Source of the DNA: TMP-7 sp963850575
GTDB taxonomy: Bacteria; Acidobacteriota; Terriglobia; Bryobacterales; Bryobacteraceae
Assembly: GCA_963850575.1 (NCBI GenBank)
Contig: CAWKLV010000017.1
Location: forward strand, 1-64,000
Length of the DNA: 64,000 nt
Direction of reading: 5' to 3'
In this document: piece after piece, positions 19,347-28,177 of the stretch
How the letters are laid out: each line of letters begins with the position of its first letter
Position numbering within the stretch: position 1 is the first letter of the stretch
The notes under the pieces: generated by a model
Databases searched by the model: none
What the model was told of the DNA's origin: nothing
Seen by the model: the letters and a program-made list of their open reading frames with translations, nothing else
Position numbers and translations under genes: made by a program

Positions 19347-20939
19347 TCAGCGATACAAGGACTTCACTTTTTCGTTCTGCGGGTCCGGATACCAGGTGCG
19401 ATAAATTACGCTGTCGCCTCGCTTTAACGAAGATGCGAGTGAATCGTGATGGTAGTCCAACAGTCCGTCGGAGGTGGCGATGAAGCTGAACGCTTTGGGG
19501 TAAGCCGCCCGAACGGCTTCTGGTGTGGAGGTATAGCCTTGCCTCAACTCCCGATACGGCGCGCTGAACGAGTAATACTCAAAGTTCGAGTGCTCAGGAA
19601 TCAGCAGAACGTCCGGAAATGCCGCCGCCACTTTCGCGAGAATGTGGCCATCCAGTGGATTGGGATCTGTGGGGTTCACGTTCGAGTCGACATAGATGAG
19701 CGTTGCGCCCCAGCGGTCCTTCGCGTATCGGATCTTGTTAATCAGCAGTTCAGTAGAATCCGGCACAGAAACCTGTGCGATCTTCGGCTCATTCACTAAT
19801 TGCTGGGGCCGCACGCACACCCCGACACGGAATCCGGCTTCCCGGAAGCGCCTGAAATATTCGTCCGCAATCAGATTCATTTCAGGCGCTAAGTGCGGGA
19901 GCTGGCGCGGATCGCCGATGTAGCTGATCGAGTGGCCATTCTCCTGACCCTCGATATCCCACGTAATCGCACCCTGCGCATTCATCTGGCGCAGGATGGC
20001 GATACTCGAGTCGGCCAACGCCAGGATCTGCCGCCGGAACTGGTCCCTGCCCACATCGGTAGTGATATCCACCCGGCTGTTCGATAGCCAGCCCCGGGGA
20101 TTGTTGCTCGTGTTGGTTCCGGCGCTGGCCAGGAATATGGCTCCGATTGGCCGGCGGTCGTCCCAGTTCAGTCGGGAAGGAAACTGCTGGGCATACTTAC
20201 GATACACGTCCGGTGCGAGCGCGTTGAGGGTGGACCTGGGCCGTCCGAAGCGCATCGAAATCTGAAACTCGTCACGGGCTCCCGGAGCGATTGGCCGCTG
20301 AATCACTGGATAACTGTCCGGATAGGATTTCACTCGATCGGTATTAACAGTTAACGGGAATATCGTGTTTTTGGGCTTGTTCGTTGACCACGGAAAGCCG
20401 AGCATCAGGGGCTTGCTCATATCATCGGCCGCCATCACCAGCGTCCCGGTATCAAAGGATACTTGGAGAATGGCGGGATTCCCAATGGTGTGCGTAAGCA
20501 GAGGAATCGATCCGTCGTATTCGGAGAGAGTCGTCGGGAAACGCAGCACCAAGGGCTCGTACCAGAGCCCCTGAATTGTGTCTGTTGACGATGTGTTCGC
20601 GGTCTCGATTCCGATATCCAACCGATTTTGTGAGGTGGTGTACCGAATAGTCACTTCTCCCCACGGAAAAACAATCTTAGTGCGCTGATGGGCCGTATCA
20701 GAGATCACTGTCCCCTGGGTCTGGCCGGCCCAAGTCTCGCCCGATGCTTTTCGCAACGTCACTTGGTTCACTCGGAATGCTCCGTAATGAAGCATCTCTT
20801 TACCATCGCATTGTAGAGAGGTGAGCCCTGCCGGGCCGGCCACGACCGTAACCTCCGGCTGGGACTGCGATCTGACATAGACAGTGGAGGCGGCCGCGAG
20901 TGCAACCACGGCCGAAGTGATCAAAACAACATGTTTCAT
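19347..20939 (-). CDS. Secreted paralogue of the glycosidase-like domain, last gene of the EPS operon
   Basis: A 530-residue protein with an N-terminal signal segment (MKHVVLITSAVVALAAASTV). It aligns along its whole length with residues 26-530 of the 16074 product. Shared blocks include WDIEGQ, RVGVCVRPQQL, DRWGATLIYVDSNVNPTDPN, LIPEHSNFEYYSFSAPYREL and RQGYTSTPEAVRAAYP. It has no Ig or PA14 modules. The conserved D/E residues in WDIEG, YVDSN and PEHSN suggest an acid-catalysed hydrolase, but I cannot name the family. It starts 34 bp after the DMFase-like gene on the same strand, so it probably belongs to the EPS operon. It could trim, release or degrade the exported polymer. Confidence 0.78.
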   Translation of the reverse strand: MKHVVLITSAVVALAAASTVYVRSQSQPEVTVVAGPAGLTSLQCDGKEMLHYGAFRVNQVTLRKASGETWAGQTQGTVISDTAHQRTKIVFPWGEVTIRYTTSQNRLDIGIETANTSSTDTIQGLWYEPLVLRFPTTLSEYDGSIPLLTHTIGNPAILQVSFDTGTLVMAADDMSKPLMLGFPWSTNKPKNTIFPLTVNTDRVKSYPDSYPVIQRPIAPGARDEFQISMRFGRPRSTLNALAPDVYRKYAQQFPSRLNWDDRRPIGAIFLASAGTNTSNNPRGWLSNSRVDITTDVGRDQFRRQILALADSSIAILRQMNAQGAITWDIEGQENGHSISYIGDPRQLPHLAPEMNLIADEYFRRFREAGFRVGVCVRPQQLVNEPKIAQVSVPDSTELLINKIRYAKDRWGATLIYVDSNVNPTDPNPLDGHILAKVAAAFPDVLLIPEHSNFEYYSFSAPYRELRQGYTSTPEAVRAAYPKAFSFIATSDGLLDYHHDSLASSLKRGDSVIYRTWYPDPQNEKVKSLYR

Positions 20940-20973
20940 TTCTTTACGTCCTTTGCTCGCTGACCTTTGAGCC

Positions 20974-23900
20974 TCACTGCGGAAGTGAACCGAACCGGGC
21001 GAGAATATTCCGCATCATAGTACGCGCCGCCGCGTTGAGCACGGAAGGCCGGAGCGCGGGTACGTTGTAATCGTCGTCAAGGCCCCAGGAGAATTGGGAT
21101 GTGCCGGCTGCGAATACGTACGCTCCACTCGGCGCCGTGTAAATAGTCATCTTGAAGTTATTACCATATGCCGGTATGCCGGATGAACTGCCCAGGACAG
21201 TGATCGTCGAAGGATAGCTGGAGAACATGTCATCACCGTCGAATCCCACCAGTCCTGGCAGAGAGTCGCCATCCTGCAGGCCGGAGCCGCTGAACACCCA
21301 ATGAGAAGTGTTACTGACCTGCAGATTGACGTGCACCGGGCCGCTGGCAAACTGAATCCCGATGAAGGCCTCTTCCGGTTTGCCGAGATCTCGCCACATT
21401 ACCGTCTGGGTCGGTCCGCTTACAGGATCGAATATGCTCTTATAGCAAACCTCCGTGCGATCCGCAGCGCCGGTTGCCGGGCTGGTCTCGAAGCGAATCT
21501 GCCACGCCGAAGTTCCGGAACTGAATACACCGATGTTTACGCCGCGGTCACGAGCGGCAATCACGTTTTTGCGCATCGCCATCGACCAATAAACGTCATG
21601 GCCGACGATCAGGAAGGCTTTATGTTGAAGCAGCAGGTTTCCATTCTCGTGCGTGTCGACATCGGTCGAGTAGGTCACATCGTAGCCCTCGCGCTCAAGG
21701 AAACGCACCATGTTGTACTCCCATCCCGGAGCCGCCGAGTCCTGCTGATAGCTGTTCAGAAACTCACCCGCGCCGACACCGGCGATCGCCGAAGGTTGTC
21801 CCGGTGCCGCATAGGGCCGGTTGAACGATACCTTTACCGCCGTACCTTCGGGGCTATTGAATGGATAAAGAGACTTCCCGCCCCAGTTGTTATACGCCTG
21901 CCATGTGGTCACGCTGGACTGGAACAGGAACGCAGACTGCCGGGCGTCCTCGCGCACCACGAATATGATATAGCTCTGTTTGCCCTTTGATCCCATCAAC
22001 CTTGCCAGATAAAAGCCGCTGACCCAGTTGGAAGGAACCGACAGAAGATAGGGGTTGGTCCACCGGCACTCAACCATTCCGAAGGAATTGGAGGACGGCG
22101 AGAGCTGCAACGCGCCTGTTCTTGCAATGGGACCCGCTACCTGCCGTGCTCCGGCGCCCCCGTACCACCCCATGCGGTAGATGTCGATCTGATAACTCGG
22201 ATCCGCGGTGCTGACGAAGAGTGAGATCTGGCCGCCCTGGTTGACGCTGGTGAGCGAGGCGTACCCTTCTATTTCGTGATTGGACGCCGGGTTGGTCAGT
22301 TGCCACGCGGTCGTACCGGGCCGCGCGTTCTCGATCTGGATCGCATTGCCGGAGACAGGCGGCGTCAGATTGACGGTCGCCTGTCCGGACTTGGTCGGAT
22401 CGGCCACGCTGGTGGCGATCACTTTTATGGTCTGTGCCGTGGTGATTGTCACCGGAGCGGTGTACGCTCCGGAACTCGAGATGGTACCGGTTCCAGTCGG
22501 GTTCAAACTCCAGGTCACCGATTGATTGGTGGTATTTGAAACCCCGGCGGTAAAGGCCTGGGTTTGCCCGGATCCCAGTGATACGTTTGCGGGGGTAACC
22601 GAGACTGCGACAACCGTCGGTACGAGGTTGACCGATGCTGAGGCGGACTTGGTCGGGTCGGCCACGCTGGTGGCGATCACTTTTATCGTCTGTGCCGTGG
22701 TGATTGTCGCCGGAGCGGTGTACGCTCCGGAACTCGAAATGGTACCGGTTCCGGTCGGGTTCAAACTCCAGGTCACCGATTGATTGGTGGTATTTGAAAC
22801 CGTGGCTGCAAAGGCCTGGGTTTGCCCGGATCCCAGTGATACGTTTGCCGGGGTAACCGAGACTGCGATAACCGTCGGTACGAGGTTGACCGATGCTGAG
22901 GCGGACTTGGTCAGGTCGGCCACGCTGGTGGCGATCACTTTTATCGTCTGTGCCGTGGTGATTGTCGCCGGAGCGGTGTACGCTCCGGAACTCGAAATGG
23001 TACCGGTTCCGGTCGGGTTCAAACTCCAGGTCACCGATTGATTGGTGGTATTTGAAACCGTGGCTGCAAAGGCCTGGGTTTGCCCGGATCCCAGTGATAC
23101 GTTTGCGGGGGTAACCGAGACTGCGATAACCGTCGGTACGAGGTTGACCGATGCTGAGGCGGACTTGGTGGGATCCGCCACTGAGGTTGCTATGATATTC
23201 ACGGCCTGGGAGGCAGAAACAACCGTTGGGGCCGTGTAAAGCCCGGTTGAAGAGATCGTGCCTGTGCCCGGCGGAGTAATGGTCCAAGTAACCCGCGAAT
23301 CGGCGCTATTCGCCACGGTCGCCGTGAATGCCTGTTGTTGTCCGGAAAACAAGGTCACGGTCGACGGCGAAACCGAAATCCCGATCGGTGGGCTAAGAGT
23401 CACCGTTGCGCTGCTGGATGTACTGGAATCGGCGATGCTGGTAGCGACCACCGTCACAGTCTGGCTGGAGTTTATGACAGCCGGAGCCGTGTAGAAACCA
23501 CTGGCCGATATGGAACCAACTCCGGGCGGACTCAAATTCCACGAAACGGCGGTGTTGGACGTACCCGTAACTGTCGCAGAGAACTGCTGGGTTTGGTTCG
23601 CGTACAGAGTCGCAGTGGCGGGACTGACCGAGACTGCGATCGAGCCTGCCCCAAACTTGGCCAGAATGTTTCTCATCATGGTCTGCACGGCCGGGTTGAG
23701 CACAGAAGGCCGTAGCGGCGGTATATTGTAGTCGTCGTCCAGGCCCCACGAGAACTGCATTGTGCCAGCGGCAAAAACATACGCTCCGCTGGCGGCCGTG
23801 TAGATCGTCATTTTATAGTTATTCGCGTAAGCCGGAAGGCCGGAAGAACTGCCAAGGATGGTAATGTTCGGGGGGGAATTGAAGAACATGTCGTCGCCCT

Positions 23901-25077
23901 CGTACCCCAGGAGTCCCGGCAACTTATCGCCATCATGCAGACCGGTGCCGGCGAACACCCAGTGGGATGTGTTGGTCACCTGCACATCGACGTGCACCGG
24001 GTCAGCGGTAAACTGGACCCCGATGAACGATTCTTCCGGCATCCCGAGATCTCGCCACATAACCGTCTGGGTCGGTCCGCTTACAGGATCGAATATGCTC
24101 TTGTAGCAAACCTGGGTGCGATCCGGAGCGCCCGTTGCCGGGCTGGTCTCGAACCGGATCTGCCACATCGACGTGTCGGACGCGAACACACCGATGTTCA
24201 CCCCCTTATCGCGCGCCGCGATTACGTTGTTGCGCATCGCCATGGACCAATACTCGTCATGGCCCACGATTAGAAAGCTTTTGTGCAGCAACAGCAAGGC
24301 CCCATTCTCATGCGTATCGACGTCAGTCGCGTAAGCAACGTCGTATCCCTCTCGCTCAAGGAAACGCACCATGTTGTACTCGAAACCAGGCGGCGTCGTT
24401 TCCAACTGAAAATTGTTTAGAAATTCGCCCGCCCCCACGCCTGCCGCGCCCGATGCCTGACCTGACACGGCGTAAGGCCGGTTAAAGGAGACCTTTGCCG
24501 CCAGGCCCGGGTTGCTGTTGAAGGGGTACATCGACCTTCCACCCCAGTTGTTGTAAGCCTGCCAAGTAGTCACACTGGCCTGCATCAGGAAAGTGGACGG
24601 GCGGCTGTCCTCACGCACTACGAAAATGATGTAACTTTGCTTGCCTCTCGAACCGGTTAGCTTGGCCAGATAGTAACCACTGACCCAGTCCAAAGGAACC
24701 GTGAGCACGTACGGGTTCGTCCACTGACACTCGATCATCCCGAAGGAATCGGATGATGGCGCGAGCTGCAGTATTCCGGTCCGCGCGATCGGCCCGGCCA
24801 CTTGCCGCGCGCCAGCCCCCGCGTACCAGCCCATACGGTAGATATCAATTTGGTAACTCGGATCTGCGGTGCTGACAAACAGCGAAATCTGGCCGCCTTG
24901 ATTCACGCTGGTGAGCGAGGCATACCCTTCGATTTCATGATTTACAGCCGGATTCGCGAGGCGCCAGGCTGTCGTGCCGGGCAGCGCGTTTTCGTTCTGA
25001 ATCGGATTAGCGAATGCCGAAGCTACTGCAATCGCCGCCCAGAGCAGGGTCTTCATAACTGGCGGAGCGTCTTTCAT
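20974..25077 (-). CDS. Secreted protein with two N,N-dimethylformamidase-beta-like domains joined by five Ig-like repeats
   Basis: A 1367-residue protein. A signal peptide (MKTLLWAAIAVASAFA) follows a short lead. Domain 1 (about 22-475) and domain 2 (about 912-1367) are close duplicates, both with GTTAW, EGYASLTSVNQGGQISLFVS, VTTWQAYNNWGG, YDV.Y.TDVDTHENG, LIVGHDxYWS and QFSWGLDDDYN. This matches the C-terminal domain of N,N-dimethylformamidase large subunit (DMFase beta-like). Between them are five Ig-like units of about 86 residues (SVTPANVSLGSGQTQAFAAT type); three are nearly identical in DNA. Acidobacterial members are extracellular and of unknown substrate. Its position in the EPS operon suggests polymer modification or surface display, not amide catabolism. 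Confidence 0.88.
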   Translation of the reverse strand: MKDAPPVMKTLLWAAIAVASAFANPIQNENALPGTTAWRLANPAVNHEIEGYASLTSVNQGGQISLFVSTADPSYQIDIYRMGWYAGAGARQVAGPIARTGILQLAPSSDSFGMIECQWTNPYVLTVPLDWVSGYYLAKLTGSRGKQSYIIFVVREDSRPSTFLMQASVTTWQAYNNWGGRSMYPFNSNPGLAAKVSFNRPYAVSGQASGAAGVGAGEFLNNFQLETTPPGFEYNMVRFLEREGYDVAYATDVDTHENGALLLLHKSFLIVGHDEYWSMAMRNNVIAARDKGVNIGVFASDTSMWQIRFETSPATGAPDRTQVCYKSIFDPVSGPTQTVMWRDLGMPEESFIGVQFTADPVHVDVQVTNTSHWVFAGTGLHDGDKLPGLLGYEGDDMFFNSPPNITILGSSSGLPAYANNYKMTIYTAASGAYVFAAGTMQFSWGLDDDYNIPPLRPSVLNPAVQTMMRNILAKFGAGSIAVSVSPATATLYANQTQQFSATVTGTSNTAVSWNLSPPGVGSISASGFYTAPAVINSSQTVTVVATSIADSSTSSSATVTLSPPIGISVSPSTVTLFSGQQQAFTATVANSADSRVTWTITPPGTGTISSTGLYTAPTVVSASQAVNIIATSVADPTKSASASVNLVPTVIAVSVTPANVSLGSGQTQAFAATVSNTTNQSVTWSLNPTGTGTISSSGAYTAPATITTAQTIKVIATSVADLTKSASASVNLVPTVIAVSVTPANVSLGSGQTQAFAATVSNTTNQSVTWSLNPTGTGTISSSGAYTAPATITTAQTIKVIATSVADPTKSASASVNLVPTVVAVSVTPANVSLGSGQTQAFTAGVSNTTNQSVTWSLNPTGTGTISSSGAYTAPVTITTAQTIKVIATSVADPTKSGQATVNLTPPVSGNAIQIENARPGTTAWQLTNPASNHEIEGYASLTSVNQGGQISLFVSTADPSYQIDIYRMGWYGGAGARQVAGPIARTGALQLSPSSNSFGMVECRWTNPYLLSVPSNWVSGFYLARLMGSKGKQSYIIFVVREDARQSAFLFQSSVTTWQAYNNWGGKSLYPFNSPEGTAVKVSFNRPYAAPGQPSAIAGVGAGEFLNSYQQDSAAPGWEYNMVRFLEREGYDVTYSTDVDTHENGNLLLQHKAFLIVGHDVYWSMAMRKNVIAARDRGVNIGVFSSGTSAWQIRFETSPATGAADRTEVCYKSIFDPVSGPTQTVMWRDLGKPEEAFIGIQFASGPVHVNLQVSNTSHWVFSGSGLQDGDSLPGLVGFDGDDMFSSYPSTITVLGSSSGIPAYGNNFKMTIYTAPSGAYVFAAGTSQFSWGLDDDYNVPALRPSVLNAAARTMMRNILARFGSLPQ
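22385..23175 (-). repeat. Three near-identical 258-bp tandem repeats inside the DMFase-like gene
   Basis: Equivalent points recur every 258 bp exactly (86 codons), for instance at about 22388, 22646 and 22904, with only a handful of base differences. Each encodes one Ig-like unit. Two more diverged units follow to about 23650. Such DNA identity invites slippage and repeat-number variation. Confidence 0.85.
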
Positions 25078-25115
25078 CTGATGGGATCCTTACTGAGTTG
25101 TCGGACAATAATGAT

Positions 25116-25802
25116 TCACTTGCGTGCCTCGATCGCGAGGGCATTTTCAAAGCGGGCAGGGTCTTCCACGAGCGAAAACATCGGATCGCGGGAGTCGCCT
25201 GCCGCGCACTTTCGGATATTGCGGAATCCGGCCTCTCGGAGTTCGTGCTTCATGGCCGGGTAGTCCCACATCCATAGGTGCGCCGACGAAGCCAGCCAGC
25301 TGTAGATCAACGACGCCCAGCTGTGGGACCGGGAGCGCCTGCCGAGGCCGGTTACGTCCAAAAATGTTGGACCGGCGTCGGACGAGTCGAGCCGTAGCGC
25401 CTCAACGTAACGCTCCGCCGCATTTTGGAGATCGGGCACCACGAGCCGGAACAGACCATCTCTCTTCAGTAGACGGTTCGTGTTGCGGAGGGCTGTCCGG
25501 CAGTCCTGGTAAGCCAGGTGCTCAAGTACGTGACTGGCGTAAATTCCCGAGCAAGACTCCTGCGGCAGATTCAGGCCCTTCACGATGTCCCCGTAGCGAA
25601 CCGACTTAGGGAACGGTGTCGCGTTCTTCGTATACAGCCGGCCGACTACAGGCAGACGTTCGAAGCGCAGCGTCCAGGAGGCATCGAAATTCAGCCAGCC
25701 GTCCGGCGCGCACAGTCCGCAACCGTATTGAAGATACAGGCCCGAATTGTGACTCGACAGGCTTGGAGCTTGTGAATGGACAATGGCTGTGTGCGCGGAC
25801 AT
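25116..25802 (-). CDS. SAM-dependent methyltransferase, EPS-operon type
   Basis: A 228-residue protein of class I methyltransferase type. It has LYLQYGCGLCAPDGWLNFDA (a variant SAM-binding loop with the following acidic residue), YASHVLEHL (the motif after strand 4), ALRNTNRLLKRDGLFRLVVP and DL. It lacks membrane segments and should be cytoplasmic. Genes like this in polysaccharide clusters are thought to methylate sugars or lipid-linked intermediates. It sits 38 bp upstream of the DMFase-like gene and 10 bp after the SGNH-like gene, all on the minus strand. The substrate is unknown. Confidence 0.82.
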   Translation of the reverse strand: MSAHTAIVHSQAPSLSSHNSGLYLQYGCGLCAPDGWLNFDASWTLRFERLPVVGRLYTKNATPFPKSVRYGDIVKGLNLPQESCSGIYASHVLEHLAYQDCRTALRNTNRLLKRDGLFRLVVPDLQNAAERYVEALRLDSSDAGPTFLDVTGLGRRSRSHSWASLIYSWLASSAHLWMWDYPAMKHELREAGFRNIRKCAAGDSRDPMFSLVEDPARFENALAIEARK

Positions 25803-25812
25803 AGTCGTTGCC

Positions 25813-26781
25813 TTAGCGTTCCCGGCTCACGAGAACGGGCGAAAGCGTCTGTTTGATTGCTGAAGCTAGCGCGGGCGTGAAATGTTGATTTCCCGTGTCG
25901 TTCAGGTGTTTGCGATCGCGGAACTCGGATGCGCGCACTTGGTTGGGTAACAGCGGAACCAACACGGGGACGCCGGTGCGTTCACCGGCTCTCTGCACGG
26001 CGCGCCACGGATCGCATTCGAGCTCTGGTGGAATGACAACCACCAGCCTGCCGGAGTGCGCCGAAACCAGCCGGTACAGTTCTGTCAGCCGACCGATACT
26101 GGTTCGAAAAACTTCTGCGTCATCCAGGCACGTAGGTGTCCCTGAGTTGAACAGGCCGGCGAGCTCGTTCATGCCGGGCAGCAACCCACGTAGAATTGCC
26201 GTCCTAACTTCTGTCCGCAACCCATAAAACTCGCTGATATTGGAGGCCATCAGCTCCACCTCCTGGGACGGGTCGAGACCGAGCCTACGGGCTACTGCAG
26301 CAACATCCGTCAAGGACATCAATTGGCGGGCGAAGTAGCTGCCCCGAACGTCCGGAGCCACGATTTGCCGGGCATTCAAGACGAGCACAATCAGGTCGTA
26401 TCGGTTACCTTCACCGTACAGCCGCCGAAGCCCGAAGTACCAATCGAAGTAGGATGTCTGCTCGACAGCCAGCCGGGTAGCGTCCAGATCGGGCTTTAAG
26501 GCTTGCTGCAAACTCGGGAAGTTGACTCCCTGCAGCAGAAGCGAGTTGCCGACGAACAGGGCGCGTTTTCCTGACAAATGCCGGTTCTGTGCTGCCGTCA
26601 TGTCCGCCGCAATCCGCATCTGAATGCGGCTGATGCGATGAATCGCGGCCTCCGCCGACAGCTCGGCGGCCACTCCGGTGATCAGGATCACGCCCAATAA
26701 AACCGCGCTCGCGGTCTTGACGCGATGGGAATCCCCGACCCTAGAACTGGAAATAAATGAACGCATTGAGCTGATTCGCAC
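25813..26781 (-). CDS. SGNH/DltD- or AlgJ-like membrane-anchored protein, partner of the MBOAT
   Basis: A 322-residue protein. A single transmembrane segment (ASAVLLGVILITGVAAELSA) near residues 24-43 precedes an extracytoplasmic domain containing GNSLLLQGVNFP (the GNS-type block I motif, with G-x-S nucleophile context), LIVLVLNARQIV and a C-terminal KHLNDTGNQHF (D-x-x-H-like block). This is the layout of proteins that work with MBOAT acyltransferases in cell-surface acylation (AlgJ/AlgX, PatB, DltD). It overlaps the MBOAT gene by 41 bp, which strongly suggests that they act together. A downstream ATG at 26766 would reduce the overlap; the true start is open. Confidence 0.75.
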   Translation of the reverse strand: MRISSMRSFISSSRVGDSHRVKTASAVLLGVILITGVAAELSAEAAIHRISRIQMRIAADMTAAQNRHLSGKRALFVGNSLLLQGVNFPSLQQALKPDLDATRLAVEQTSYFDWYFGLRRLYGEGNRYDLIVLVLNARQIVAPDVRGSYFARQLMSLTDVAAVARRLGLDPSQEVELMASNISEFYGLRTEVRTAILRGLLPGMNELAGLFNSGTPTCLDDAEVFRTSIGRLTELYRLVSAHSGRLVVVIPPELECDPWRAVQRAGERTGVPVLVPLLPNQVRASEFRDRKHLNDTGNQHFTPALASAIKQTLSPVLVSRER

Positions 26782-28162
26782 TGAACAGCAAAAGCGCGAG
26801 CGTGCATGCGGCGGCGCCGGCGTACTGCCAAGTGAGTGGGAACCGTTCCAGCAGGTACTCCTGGCCGCGGTGCTCGTTTAATACATCAATGACGAACATC
26901 GGAAGCGCCCAAGTCGCCAGGAACAGACAGGCGGTGGCCAGTTCCGGACGCCAATGCCATTGAACGATGCCGGATAGAAACGAGAGTCCATCGGACAGCG
27001 AGCTCGCGCGGAAGAATACCCACGCGAAGCAGACCACATGAAAAATCCAGATGCGCCGAAGCCAGGCTCTGATTGGGTGCTCTCCGGGATCCGCGGCCCG
27101 CTCTGCTTTGGGTTGAAGGAACCGATTCAAGGCGAGCCCAGTGCCGTGAATTCCACCCCAAACCACGAAGCGCCAGCTCGCGCCGTGCCATAGGCCCCCC
27201 AGTAGCATCGTCACCAGAAGGTTGCGGTACGTTCGCAGCTCCCCGTCACGGTTGCCGCCCATCGGTATATAAAAATAGTCCCGTAGCCAAGTGCTCAGGC
27301 TAATGTGCCAACGCCTCCAGAAATCCTGCAGACTGGTAGCAAGGTAAGGTTGCCTGAAGTTCACCATGAAGTGGAATCCCATCAGTTGCGCGCTGCCACG
27401 CGCAATATCGCTGTACCCACTGAAATCTCCGTAGATCTGCCACGCAAACGCATACGCGCCTACCAGCGTCACCATAACCGAAGGCGGTCCCAGCCGGCCG
27501 TCGAAAGCGGCATTTGCCAGGATGGCGCAATTGTCCGCGATGACGCACTTCCGAAACAGGCCGCTAAGGATGAGCATTACGCCATCAAAGAACGCCTGGG
27601 GCTCGAACCGGCGCGCCGCTTCCACCTGCGGCAAAAGATGCGACGGCCGCTGAATGGGCCCGGCAATCAGGTGGGGGAACAGGCTGATGAACAGGGCATA
27701 GTCCGTGAGCGACTTCGTGGCTCGGATCTTGCGCTGGTACACGTCCACGATGTAGGCCAACGCCTGAAACGTATAGAAGGAAATTCCGGGCGGCAGCACG
27801 ACTGCGAGGACTGGAGCCGGGACATTACGGATTCCGAGCGTGTGTAAGACTCCGGTGGCCGAGTCGATGAAGAAGTTAAAATACTTGAAAAACCCAAGGA
27901 ACGTCAGGTTCAGCGATACGGAGATTGCGAGCAGTACCCGGCGGGAAGCCGGACGGGCGGAACGCTCGATGGCCAGTGCACAGGCATAATCGACCACCGT
28001 CGAGATCGCAATCAAACCTAGGAAGCGCCAGTCCCACCAGCCGTAGAAGAAATAGCTGGCCGCCAGCAGAAAAACGTTCTGCTGCTGCCGCCTCTGAAAA
28101 CGCCAGTACAGGGCAACGACGAGCGGCAGGAAGATGAGATAAACCGGCGTGTCGAACAGCAT
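26741..28162 (-). CDS. MBOAT-family O-acyltransferase (AlgI-like)
   Basis: A 473-residue polytopic membrane protein. It begins MLFDTPVYLIFLPLVVALYW and has the hallmark sequences RDYFYIPMGGNRDGELRTYR and LLGGLWHGASWRFVVWGGIH, the latter carrying the conserved catalytic His (WHG). FQALAYIVDVY and PHLIAGPIQRPSHLLPQ are also typical. The family moves acyl or acetyl groups across the membrane onto surface polysaccharide. The overlapping SGNH-like gene would complete the transfer, so the polymer is probably O-acetylated or O-acylated after export. The gene is in the middle of the EPS operon, 15 bp after the WecA-like gene. Confidence 0.93.
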   Translation of the reverse strand: MLFDTPVYLIFLPLVVALYWRFQRRQQQNVFLLAASYFFYGWWDWRFLGLIAISTVVDYACALAIERSARPASRRVLLAISVSLNLTFLGFFKYFNFFIDSATGVLHTLGIRNVPAPVLAVVLPPGISFYTFQALAYIVDVYQRKIRATKSLTDYALFISLFPHLIAGPIQRPSHLLPQVEAARRFEPQAFFDGVMLILSGLFRKCVIADNCAILANAAFDGRLGPPSVMVTLVGAYAFAWQIYGDFSGYSDIARGSAQLMGFHFMVNFRQPYLATSLQDFWRRWHISLSTWLRDYFYIPMGGNRDGELRTYRNLLVTMLLGGLWHGASWRFVVWGGIHGTGLALNRFLQPKAERAADPGEHPIRAWLRRIWIFHVVCFAWVFFRASSLSDGLSFLSGIVQWHWRPELATACLFLATWALPMFVIDVLNEHRGQEYLLERFPLTWQYAGAAACTLALLLFSANQLNAFIYFQF

Positions 28163-28177
28163 GTCGATCCTGGCCGC

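Noticed and set aside
22385..23175. The 258-bp repeats as a mobile element or satellite.
   Set aside because: The period is exactly 86 codons and each unit encodes one Ig-like domain in frame.
22070..23287. A 405-residue minus-strand frame made of repeated His/Arg-rich units (FRSVHRSGDNHHGTD).
   Set aside because: It is the 258-bp repeat of the DMFase-like gene read in another phase, not a separate repeat protein.
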